Assembly: GCF_024519465.1 (NCBI RefSeq)
Contig: NZ_JALJRW010000005.1
Location: 67,319-131,318, forward strand
DNA length: 64,000 bases
DNA from: Stenotrophomonas sp. Ste86
GTDB lineage: Bacteria > Pseudomonadota > Gammaproteobacteria > Xanthomonadales > Xanthomonadaceae
Reading direction: 5' to 3'
Shown: one piece after another, positions 54,602 to 62,845 of the stretch
Layout: every line of letters begins with the position of its first letter
Numbering within the stretch: position 1 is the stretch's first letter
The notes under the pieces: model-generated
Databases searched by the model: none
Told to the model about the DNA's origin: nothing
What the model saw: only the letters and a program-made list of their open reading frames with translations
Position numbers and translations under genes: made by a program

Positions 54602-55699
54602 GTGTCCCAGTCTTCCGTGAGCTTCAACACCACCCGTTCCGCCCAGCCGCGCAGCAGCGAGGAGCGTGAGCGCATCCTGGCCGCCCCCGGTTTTGGTCTG
54701 CACTTCACCGACCACATGGTGGAAGTGCGGTGGGACAAGGACACCGGCTGGCACGATGCCGTGGTGCGCCCGTACGGCCCGCTGCAGCTGGACCCGGCCG
54801 CCGCAGTGCTGCATTACGGCCAGGAAATCTTCGAAGGCATCAAGGCCTACCGCCACGCCGACGGCTCGATCTGGACCTTCCGCCCGGAGGCCAACGGCCG
54901 CCGCCTGCAGCGTTCGGCCCAGCGCCTGGCGCTGCCGGAACTGCCGGTCGACATCTTCGTCGAATCGCTCAAGCAGATGATTGCCGTGGACGCCAGCTGG
55001 GTGCCGTCGGCCGACGAATCCAGCCTGTACTTCCGCCCCTTCATGATCGGCGATGAAGCCTTCCTCGGCGTGCGCGGCGCGCACAAGGCCGGTTACTACG
55101 TGATCGCCAGCCCGGCCGGCCCGTACTTCGCCAAGGGCGTGGCCCCGGTGTCGATCTGGCTGTCCACCGAATATGCACGCGCGGGCAAGGGCGGTACCGG
55201 TGCGGCCAAGTGCGGTGGCAACTACGCCGCCTCGCTGCTGCCACAGCAGAAGGCGCAGGCGCAGGGCTGCTCGCAGGTGCTGTTCCTGGATCCGGTCGAG
55301 GGCAAGTACTTGGAAGAACTGGGTGGCATGAACGTGTTCCTGGTCTACAAGGACGGCACCCTGGTGACCCCGTCGCTGTCGGGCAGCATCCTGGAAGGCA
55401 TCACCCGCGAAAGCATCCTGCAGCTGGCGCGCGACCGCGGCATGAAGGTCGAAGAGCGCAAGGTCACCCTTGATGAGTGGAAGGACGGCGTGACCTCCGG
55501 CGAGATCGTGGAAGCGTTCGCCTGCGGCACCGCAGCGGTGGTCACCCCGATCGGCCAGCTCAAGGGCGAAGACTTCTCGGTGGGCGACATCACCGCCCCG
55601 GCCGGCGAAGTGACGCTGTCGCTGCGCAAGGAACTGACCGACATCCAGTACGGTCGCCTGCCGGACCGTCACGGCTGGCTGGTGCGCCTGGACGCGTAA
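54602..55699 (+). CDS. ilvE: Branched-chain amino acid aminotransferase
   Basis: A 365-residue class IV PLP aminotransferase, of the longer group that includes eukaryotic-type BCATs. The PLP Lys is in TGAAKCGGNYAASL (about 205) and the C-terminal EAFACGTAAVVTPI is present. It interconverts Leu, Ile and Val with their 2-oxo acids. GTG 54602 is chosen, with AGGA upstream. A terminator lies just after the gene. Confidence 0.95.
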   Translation: MSQSSVSFNTTRSAQPRSSEERERILAAPGFGLHFTDHMVEVRWDKDTGWHDAVVRPYGPLQLDPAAAVLHYGQEIFEGIKAYRHADGSIWTFRPEANGRRLQRSAQRLALPELPVDIFVESLKQMIAVDASWVPSADESSLYFRPFMIGDEAFLGVRGAHKAGYYVIASPAGPYFAKGVAPVSIWLSTEYARAGKGGTGAAKCGGNYAASLLPQQKAQAQGCSQVLFLDPVEGKYLEELGGMNVFLVYKDGTLVTPSLSGSILEGITRESILQLARDRGMKVEERKVTLDEWKDGVTSGEIVEAFACGTAAVVTPIGQLKGEDFSVGDITAPAGEVTLSLRKELTDIQYGRLPDRHGWLVRLDA

Positions 55700-55726
55700 G
55701 CGCCGCCGCGCGGCTGCCGTACTGAA

Positions 55727-55755
55727 AACCCGCCTGGCGACAGGCGGGTTTTTTC
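55727..55755 (+). terminator. Rho-independent terminator of ilvE
   Basis: AACCCGCCTG-GCGA-CAGGCGGGTT forms a perfect 10-bp stem followed by TTTT, 28 bp after the ilvE stop. Confidence 0.92.
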
Positions 55756-55841
55756 ATGGGCGGTCAAACAATCATCCGGCCATCCGCTGGCCACCGGCGG
55801 GCTTTTTCAGGGCCGCACCAACCCGTTCCTGCGCGCAAGTT

Positions 55842-55920
55842 GCGCCGGCCGTTGGCCGGCTCCTCATGACCCCCGGCACCGCCAGCCGCGGTCAGCGCGA
55901 GCAGCCGGCCAACGGCGCGC
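55842..55920. repeat. SMAG-like hairpins upstream of the protease gene
   Basis: GCGCCGGCCGTTGGCCGGC (55842-55860) and the inverted GCAGCCGGCCAACGGCGCGC (55901-55920). The GTAG head is lost or changed, so this is a decayed pair. Confidence 0.6.
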
Positions 55921-56302
55921 ACCAGATCGGCAGATCGGCACGTTGTCCAGCGGTGGCAACGACGTGCAGGCCCCGGCGCGCAAGGCTTGTCCGCGAATTG
56001 ACGGTCAAGACAGCTGAAATGGACATGTGATGACGTTTCCTGACCGTTCGTCAGGCGGAGAGTTCCTTCACTTTCACAAACCCTCGACCCGAAAAGTCTC
56101 AGATCCGACATTTCATGTTCCTGAAGTGCGGCTGAAACATTGTTGAATGCGCACCGAGCCACTAGCGTCGCGATGGGCGGTTTGATTCAGGGGAACCGAT
56201 CCAACACCTGGTCCGATCCGCGCCATCGACTTCAGCAGCCCCCGGGTCGGGACTGGACATTCAGCCGCGTTCGCGGCACCCACTGTCTGAAAGGGAAATC
56301 CG
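55921..56302. other. Long upstream region of the subtilase gene, no gene seen
   Basis: About 380 bp. It is less GC-rich near 56025-56170 than the rest of the window, as expected for a control region. It contains the dyad CCTGACCGTTCGTCAGG (56039-56055) and a GAAACATTGTTGAATG segment near 56133. No CRP/Clp consensus was found. The protease promoter and control sites are probably here. AAAGGGAAATCCG precedes the ATG. Confidence 0.5.
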
Positions 56303-58048
56303 ATGTCTCATGATTCGCAACCCCGTTTGCGTCAACGTGCATTGGTTGTACTGGGCGCGTCCGTCCTCTCCACCCTGCTGCTGGCCGCCCCGGCGTTCGC
56401 CGGCGACGTGCACCTGAGCGGCCTGTCGCCTGAGACGAAGCAGGAGCGCTTCATCGTTGGCTGGAAACCGGGCAGCCAGTTGGCGGCCACCCCGACGGCA
56501 CTGGCCAGCTCGCTGAAAGCGGCCGCATTGGCTGTCCCTGCCTCGCAGGGCCGCGCGCTGGGCGTGCAGACGCTACGCCAGCTGGCCATCGGCCCGACCG
56601 TGGTCAAGGCCGACCGTCCGCTGGATGCGGCCGAGGCCGAACTGCTGATGCGCCGCCTTGCCGCCGACCCGAACGTGGCCTATGTCGAAGTCGATCAGTT
56701 GATGCACGCCACCCTGGTACCCAACGACACCCGCCTGTCCGAGCAGTGGGGCTTTGGCACCAGCAACGCCTCGATCAACGTGCGCCCGGCGTGGGACAAG
56801 GCGACCGGCACCGGCGTGGTCCTGGCGGTGATCGATACCGGCATCACCAACCACCCCGATCTCAACGCCAATATCCTGCCCGGCTACGACTTCATCAGCG
56901 ACGCGGCGATGGCGCGCGATGGCGGTGGCCGCGACAACAATCCCAACGATGAAGGCGACTGGTACGGCGCCAACGAGTGCGGTTCGGGCATCCCGGCCTC
57001 CAACTCGAGCTGGCACGGTACCCACGTGGCCGGCACCATCGCGGCGGTGACCAACAACAGTACCGGCGTGGCCGGTACTGCGTTCAATGCCAAGGTCGTG
57101 CCGGTGCGCGTGCTCGGCAAGTGCGGTGGTTACACCTCCGACATCGCCGATGCCATCGTGTGGGCTTCCGGCGGCACCGTCAGCGGCGTGCCGGCCAATG
57201 CCAACCCGGCCGAAGTGATCAACATGTCCCTCGGCGGCAGCGGTACCTGCTCGACCACCTACCAGAACGCCATCAACGGCGCGGTCTCGCGCGGCACGAC
57301 CGTGGTGGTGGCCGCCGGTAACAGCAACGCCAACGTGTCCACCTCGGTGCCGGCCAACTGCGCCAACGTGATCGCGGTCGCTGCGACGACCTCGGCCGGC
57401 GCCCGCGCCAGCTTCTCCAACTACGGCGCCGGCATCGATATCTCGGCCCCGGGCCAGGCGATCCTGTCCACCCTCAACAGCGGCACCACGGTGCCGGGCA
57501 CGGCGTCCTACGCGTCCTACAACGGCACGTCGATGGCGGCGCCGCATGTGGCCGGCGTGGTCGCGCTGGTGCAGTCGGTGGCCCCGACCGCGCTCACGCC
57601 GGCGGCGATCGAGACGCTGCTGAAGAACACCGCACGGGCCCTGCCGGGCGCATGCAGCGGCGGTTGCGGTGCGGGCATCGTGGACGCCGACGCGGCGGTC
57701 ACGGCGGCACTGGGCGGGACCAACCCGAACCCGGGCACCGGTACGGTGCTGCAGAACAATGTGCCGGTCAGCGGCCTGGGTGCCGCCAGCGGCGCATCGC
57801 TGGCCTACACGTTGACGGTGCCGTCGGGCAGTTCGCAGCTGAAGGTGAGCATCGCCGGCGGTAGCGGTGACGCCGATCTGTACGTGCGTTCGGGCAGCGC
57901 TCCGACCGACACGGTCTACAACTGCCGCCCGTACCTGAGCGGCAACAACGAAACCTGCACGATCACTTCACCGGCGGCCGGTACCTGGCACGTGCGGGTG
58001 AAGGGCTATTCGACCTTCTCCGGGGTCACCCTGACCGCGCAGTACTGA
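56303..58048 (+). CDS. Secreted S8 subtilisin-like serine protease (StmPr1-like)
   Basis: 581 residues. It has a signal peptide (1-33, ending AFAG) and an inhibitor-type propeptide (about 34-145, with PNVAYVEVDQLMH at its end). The S8 catalytic domain has Asp178 (VIDTGITNH), His238 (SWHGTHVAGT) and Ser410 (YNGTSMAAPHVAG). A Gly/Thr/Pro linker near 475-482 leads to a C-terminal PPC domain (about 485-580, with GSGDADLYVRSGS). It is secreted, by analogy through the type II system, and resembles S. maltophilia StmPr1, a major extracellular protease. It has a long upstream region and its own terminator. Confidence 0.94.
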   Translation: MSHDSQPRLRQRALVVLGASVLSTLLLAAPAFAGDVHLSGLSPETKQERFIVGWKPGSQLAATPTALASSLKAAALAVPASQGRALGVQTLRQLAIGPTVVKADRPLDAAEAELLMRRLAADPNVAYVEVDQLMHATLVPNDTRLSEQWGFGTSNASINVRPAWDKATGTGVVLAVIDTGITNHPDLNANILPGYDFISDAAMARDGGGRDNNPNDEGDWYGANECGSGIPASNSSWHGTHVAGTIAAVTNNSTGVAGTAFNAKVVPVRVLGKCGGYTSDIADAIVWASGGTVSGVPANANPAEVINMSLGGSGTCSTTYQNAINGAVSRGTTVVVAAGNSNANVSTSVPANCANVIAVAATTSAGARASFSNYGAGIDISAPGQAILSTLNSGTTVPGTASYASYNGTSMAAPHVAGVVALVQSVAPTALTPAAIETLLKNTARALPGACSGGCGAGIVDADAAVTAALGGTNPNPGTGTVLQNNVPVSGLGAASGASLAYTLTVPSGSSQLKVSIAGGSGDADLYVRSGSAPTDTVYNCRPYLSGNNETCTITSPAAGTWHVRVKGYSTFSGVTLTAQY

Positions 58049-58071
58049 GCCCAGATCCCTCTCCAATGGGC

Positions 58072-58102
58072 ACGCCCCGGTTTCGGCCGGGGCGTTTTTT
58101 TT
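58072..58102 (+). terminator. Rho-independent terminator of the subtilase gene
   Basis: ACGCCCCGG pairs with CCGGGGCGT around a short loop and is followed by eight T. It lies 24 bp after the stop and 81 bp before element C. Confidence 0.93.
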
Positions 58103-58182
58103 GGATTTTCTTTTAGAAGCCAAAAGCTAGAAGCCGAAGCCGAAGCAGGAACAACGGCCGCGAGTTCGTGCCTGCTCTGGCT

Positions 58183-58291
58183 TGGGCGGGTACGGGTGGC
58201 GTTGCGGGACACGCCGCAAGTACGTCCCTGTCGGCGCGCATGCGCCATCCATGGCGCATGACGGTCCTGCAACGCCACCCGTACCCACTCT
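58183..58291. repeat. 109-bp covarying palindromic element, copy C
   Basis: Arms 58183-58209 and 58265-58291 pair over the inner 22 nt with one G-T wobble. The core 58210-58264 has the inner hairpin ATGCGCCAT-CC-ATGGCGCAT, a third paired variant of the inner stem. TTTGACAGT lies directly right of the element. It follows the subtilase terminator and is in inverted orientation to copy D. Confidence 0.85.
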
Positions 58292-58400
58292 TTGACAGTG
58301 GGCTGGTGCGCAATGAAAGAGCGGAAGCGGGAACACGGAAGCGGCGGCGCTGGCGTTGTTTTGCCCGCAGTGCTTTTCCTCGGCTACCAGCCAACTGTCG

Positions 58401-58509
58401 AGGGTGGGGGTGTGCGAGGTTGCGGGACCGTCGTGCGCCATGGATGGCGCACGCGAGCCTCCAGGGACGGATTTACGGCGTGTCCCGCAATCTCACACAC
58501 CCCCGCCCA
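58401..58509. repeat. 109-bp covarying palindromic element, copy D
   Basis: Arms 58401-58427 and 58483-58509 pair with two wobbles and two mismatches. The core 58428-58482 contains GTGCGCCAT-GG-ATGGCGCAC and the conserved tail GCGAGCCTCCAGGGACGG. CAACTGTCGA overlaps its left edge. It lies 45 bp beyond the stop of the minus-strand asparaginase gene. No gene lies in 58049-58553, which these two elements fill. Confidence 0.87.
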
Positions 58510-58553
58510 GCCCAGCGCGCTCGAGGAGTGCGGCTTTTAGAAGCCCCAGCCGA

Positions 58554-59039
58554 TCAGGCTTCTTCAAACCGATTGGCGGCCACGTTCTTTCGCACGTGTT
58601 CGGGATTCCAGATGCGCCCGTTCATGGCGATGTAGACGCCGCTGGCCAGCGACTGCACCGCGCCGATCGCGCAGCCGATGTTGAATTCCGCGTCTGAACC
58701 ACGGAAGCGCGCCGGGCTCAACGCACCGGTCATCACGATGGTCTTGTCGGCGATGGTCTTGAGCACCTGGCCGGTCTGCACCATCGAATCGGTCCCGTGC
58801 GTCACCAGCACGTGACGGGTCGGCTGCGCGGCGATGGTGGCGCGGATCAACTCGCGGTCGTCATCGGTGATGTGCAGCGAATCCTTGCGCAGAATCGGAA
58901 TCACGTTGAAGCGGAAGGTCACGCCCAGCTCGCGCAGGATCATCCCGATCTGCGGATCGCCGATCTGGTAATCCGACTTGTCGTCGAAGTAGATCTTGTC
59001 GATCGTGCCACCGGTGGTGATGATCAGTAGTTCTTCCAT
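58554..59039 (-). CDS. Short asparaginase-fold protein (N-terminal domain only)
   Basis: 161 residues against about 330 for normal type I/II asparaginases. It has the first catalytic Thr in IITTGGTIDKIYFD (about 6-19) and the second motif VTHGTDSMVQTG (about 79-90), which carry the catalytic residues of the large domain. The C-terminal small domain is missing, and no remnant of it follows; the 109-bp element D does. Similar single-domain proteins occur in other Proteobacteria, so this is probably a real short family rather than a truncation. ATG 59039 has AGGA upstream; ATG 59048 is possible. Confidence 0.85.
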   Translation of the reverse strand: MEELLIITTGGTIDKIYFDDKSDYQIGDPQIGMILRELGVTFRFNVIPILRKDSLHITDDDRELIRATIAAQPTRHVLVTHGTDSMVQTGQVLKTIADKTIVMTGALSPARFRGSDAEFNIGCAIGAVQSLASGVYIAMNGRIWNPEHVRKNVAANRFEEA

Positions 59040-59142
59040 TGCGGGCATCCTGGATAGCGGTCAGAACCGCGCGGGCAACCCGCGCCGGGATGCAGATGAT
59101 ACGACCGCCAGCGCCGCCTCGCAGCCGTGGCGACGGGCGCGT

Positions 59143-60071
<929 letters not shown>

Positions 60072-60147
60072 TCACTCATTGGGACCAGCGGCCAGTATGG
60101 CGATGCGATGCAGTCCCGCACACCCCTCTTCGGGTACCCTTGCGCCG

Positions 60148-61425
60148 ATGGAACCCCTTGATACCGTCAATCTCTGGATGGAGCGCCTGCGTGATCGCGC
60201 GCGTGCCGCCAGCTTCGGTCGCTTCCTGTGGCGACGCTTCCTGGACGACCGCCTGTTCCAGGCGGCCGCCTCGCTGGCCTACACCACGGTGTTCGCGCTG
60301 GTGCCGCTGGCCATCGTGGTGTTCGGCGTGCTCTCGGCCTTCCCGGTGTTCGACCGCTGGAGCGACCAGCTCAGCGACTATGTGTTCTCCAACTTCGTGC
60401 CCAACGCCGCCCGCGCCGCCGAAGGCTACCTGCGTCAGTTCTCGGCGAGCGCGGGGCAGCTCACCGCGGCCGGCTTCATCGCACTGGTGGTGTCGCTGTT
60501 GATTACCCTCAACAGCGTCGAGCAGACCTTCAACCAGATCTGGCGGGTCAATTCCGGGCGTCCCAAGCTGACCCGCTTCCTGGTCTACTGGACCGTACTG
60601 ACCCTGGGCGCGATGCTCGCCGCCGCCTCGCTGGCGGTATCGGCGCGGGTGTTCGCGCTGCCGTTGTTCGGCACCAGCGAAGGCCGCTGGCTGGCCAATT
60701 TTTCGCTGACCGTCGCGCCGTTCCTGATCGAGTTCGTGTGCATCATGCTGGTCTACCGGGTGGTGCCGCACCATGTGGTGAAGTGGCGCCATGCCATCCC
60801 CGGCGCGATCCTGGCCGCAGTGATGCTCGAGCTGGTGAAGTGGGGCATGGGCGCTTACCTGGGCAGCTTCCAGTCTTACCAGAAGCTCTATGGCACGGTT
60901 GCGTTCGTGCCGATCCTGCTGCTGTGGATCTACCTGTGCTGGGTCTCGGTGCTGCTGGGGGCGTCGCTGGCCTCCTCGATTGCCGCCTTCCGCTACCAGC
61001 CGGCCGACCTGCGCCTGCCCACCGGCTATGAGATCTACGGCCTGCTGCGCCTGATCGGGCGCTTCCAGCAGGCGCGCCGCGATGGACGCAGCCTGGACGA
61101 TGACGAGATCCTGCGGCTGGAGCCGATGCTGACCGATTCGCTGCTGCAGACCATGCTCTGCGACCTGGAGGCAATCCGGGTGGTGCGCCGCGACGAACGC
61201 GGCGAGTGGCTGCTGGCGCGCGACCTGGACAAGCTGACCCTGGCCGATCTGTACGAAACCACCCAGATGCGTATCCCGATCCGCGAGGCCTACCTGCCGT
61301 ATCGCGACGACAGCCTGGGCCAGGCGTCGGTGCTGGCCCTGGACACCCTGCGGTTGCCGCTGCGTGAACTGCTCAAGCGTCGCGTCAGCGACATCTATTC
61401 CATTCCCGGAGACACGCCCCCATGA
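60148..61425 (+). CDS. YihY/BrkB-family membrane protein
   Basis: 425 residues. It has six predicted helices in the first about 280 residues, with LAYTTVFALVPLAIV near 45 and GTVAFVPILLLWIYLCWVSVLLG near 252-274, the hallmark of YihY (once misnamed ribonuclease BN). The C-terminal cytoplasmic part of about 145 residues has a winged-helix look (LLQTMLCDLEAIRVVRRDERGEW). The role is not settled. ATG 60148 is chosen. The end overlaps the TlpA-like gene (ATGA). Confidence 0.88.
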   Translation: MEPLDTVNLWMERLRDRARAASFGRFLWRRFLDDRLFQAAASLAYTTVFALVPLAIVVFGVLSAFPVFDRWSDQLSDYVFSNFVPNAARAAEGYLRQFSASAGQLTAAGFIALVVSLLITLNSVEQTFNQIWRVNSGRPKLTRFLVYWTVLTLGAMLAAASLAVSARVFALPLFGTSEGRWLANFSLTVAPFLIEFVCIMLVYRVVPHHVVKWRHAIPGAILAAVMLELVKWGMGAYLGSFQSYQKLYGTVAFVPILLLWIYLCWVSVLLGASLASSIAAFRYQPADLRLPTGYEIYGLLRLIGRFQQARRDGRSLDDDEILRLEPMLTDSLLQTMLCDLEAIRVVRRDERGEWLLARDLDKLTLADLYETTQMRIPIREAYLPYRDDSLGQASVLALDTLRLPLRELLKRRVSDIYSIPGDTPP

Positions 61426-61997
61426 CCGTCAAGCCCCTGCTGCTGGCCATGAGCCTGCTGGCGCTGGCCGCCTGCAACAAGCCCACCGCGCAGCCCGATG
61501 CCGCCGCGCCAGCCCCCGCAACGCCGCCCGCGCCCGTCACTGAACCGGTGGCGCCCGCGACGGCCGAAACCGCACCGACCGACCGCAAGACCGTCGAGCG
61601 TCCGACCCTGACACTGCCGGCGCTGGATGGCAGCACCTACGACCTGGCCGCGCACCGCGGCAAGTGGGTGGTGGTGAACTTCTGGGCGACCTGGTGCGCG
61701 CCGTGCCGCAAGGAGATGCCGGAGTTGTCGGCACTGCATGCCATGCGCAGCGAGATCGAGGTGGTGGGCCTGGCCTTCGAGGACATCGAGCCGGCGGAAA
61801 TGAAGGCGTTCCTGGACAAGCGTCCGGTGACCTATCCCATCGTGATCGTCGATACGTACAACCCGCCGGAAGACTTCGCCATTCCGCGCGGGTTGCCGCT
61901 GACCTACCTGATCGCACCGGACGGCAAGGTCGCCAAGGAATTCCTCGGCCCGGTCACCGCGCACGACATCGAAACCCGGATCGCGCAGGGCGGCTGA
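61422..61997 (+). CDS. TlpA-like thioredoxin lipoprotein
   Basis: 191 residues. It has a lipobox LAAC with Cys18, a linker of about 35 residues rich in Ala, Pro and Thr, and a thioredoxin domain (about 58-188) with the active-site W91-C92-A93-P94-C95 and cis-Pro in GLPLTYLI. It is a membrane-anchored periplasmic disulfide reductase, ResA/TlpA type. Coupled to the YihY-like gene by a 4-bp overlap; converges with ppk2. Confidence 0.9.
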   Translation: MTVKPLLLAMSLLALAACNKPTAQPDAAAPAPATPPAPVTEPVAPATAETAPTDRKTVERPTLTLPALDGSTYDLAAHRGKWVVVNFWATWCAPCRKEMPELSALHAMRSEIEVVGLAFEDIEPAEMKAFLDKRPVTYPIVIVDTYNPPEDFAIPRGLPLTYLIAPDGKVAKEFLGPVTAHDIETRIAQGG

Positions 61998-62011
61998 CGC
62001 CGCCCCCGGCG

Positions 62012-62794
62012 TCAGTCGGCCAGCGGATACGCCTCGATCGGCTTCAACACGTCGAAGTGTTCCTTGTGCAGCTTGCCCTTCAACGGCGGCAGGGCGAGCT
62101 CCGGCTCGTCCACGCGGGTGTCGGGCAGGCGGTCGAGCAGGTTGCGGATCAGTCCCAGCCTGCCGCGCTTCTGGTCATTGAAATCCACCAGTGTCCACGG
62201 CGCTTCCTCGCGATGGGTGGCGCGCAGCATGGCCTCGCGCGCTTCGGTGTACGCGCTGTACTTGCTGCGCGATTTCAGGTCCACCGGTGACAGCTTCCAG
62301 CCCTTGAGCGGGTCGACATGGCGCTCGGCGAAGCGCTTTTCCTGCTGCGCCTGGTCCACGCTGAGCCAGTACTTGAACAGCAGGATGCCGTCGTCGATCA
62401 GCAGTTTCTCGAACACCGGCGTCTGCGCAAGAAAAGCGTGGTACTCAGGCTCGCTGCAGTAGCCCATCACGTGCTCGACGCCGGCGCGGTTGTACCAGCT
62501 GCGGTCCATCAGCACGATCTCACCGCCGGCCGGCAGGTGCGACACATAGCGCTGGAAGTACCACTGCGTGCTCTCGCGGTCGGTGGGTTTGGGCAACGCC
62601 ACCACTCTGCACTGGCGGGGGTTGAGATGGTCGGCGATGGCCTGGATGGCGCCGCCCTTGCCGGCGGTGTCGCGGCCTTCGAACAGCACCAGCACGCGTT
62701 GGCCGGTGTGCTGCACCCAGCGTGCCATGGCGATGAGTTCCAGCTGCATCGGTTCCAGCAGGGCCTGGTAGTCCTTGCGTTTGAGCTTGCCCAT
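62012..62794 (-). CDS. ppk2: Polyphosphate kinase 2
   Basis: A 260-residue single-domain PPK2 with Walker A FEGRDTAGKGG (about 38-48), YVSHLPAGGEIVLMDRSWYNRAG (Walker B and lid), and PWTLVDFNDQKRGR. It moves phosphate between polyphosphate and nucleotides; the preferred nucleotide cannot be read by eye. ATG 62794 has GAGG upstream; a GTG at 62815 would add seven residues. Confidence 0.93.
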   Translation of the reverse strand: MGKLKRKDYQALLEPMQLELIAMARWVQHTGQRVLVLFEGRDTAGKGGAIQAIADHLNPRQCRVVALPKPTDRESTQWYFQRYVSHLPAGGEIVLMDRSWYNRAGVEHVMGYCSEPEYHAFLAQTPVFEKLLIDDGILLFKYWLSVDQAQQEKRFAERHVDPLKGWKLSPVDLKSRSKYSAYTEAREAMLRATHREEAPWTLVDFNDQKRGRLGLIRNLLDRLPDTRVDEPELALPPLKGKLHKEHFDVLKPIEAYPLAD

Positions 62795-62845
62795 CGGCGT
62801 GCCTCGGTCGTTCACAGGAAAGCCCGAGCCTAGCGCAGCGGTGGG

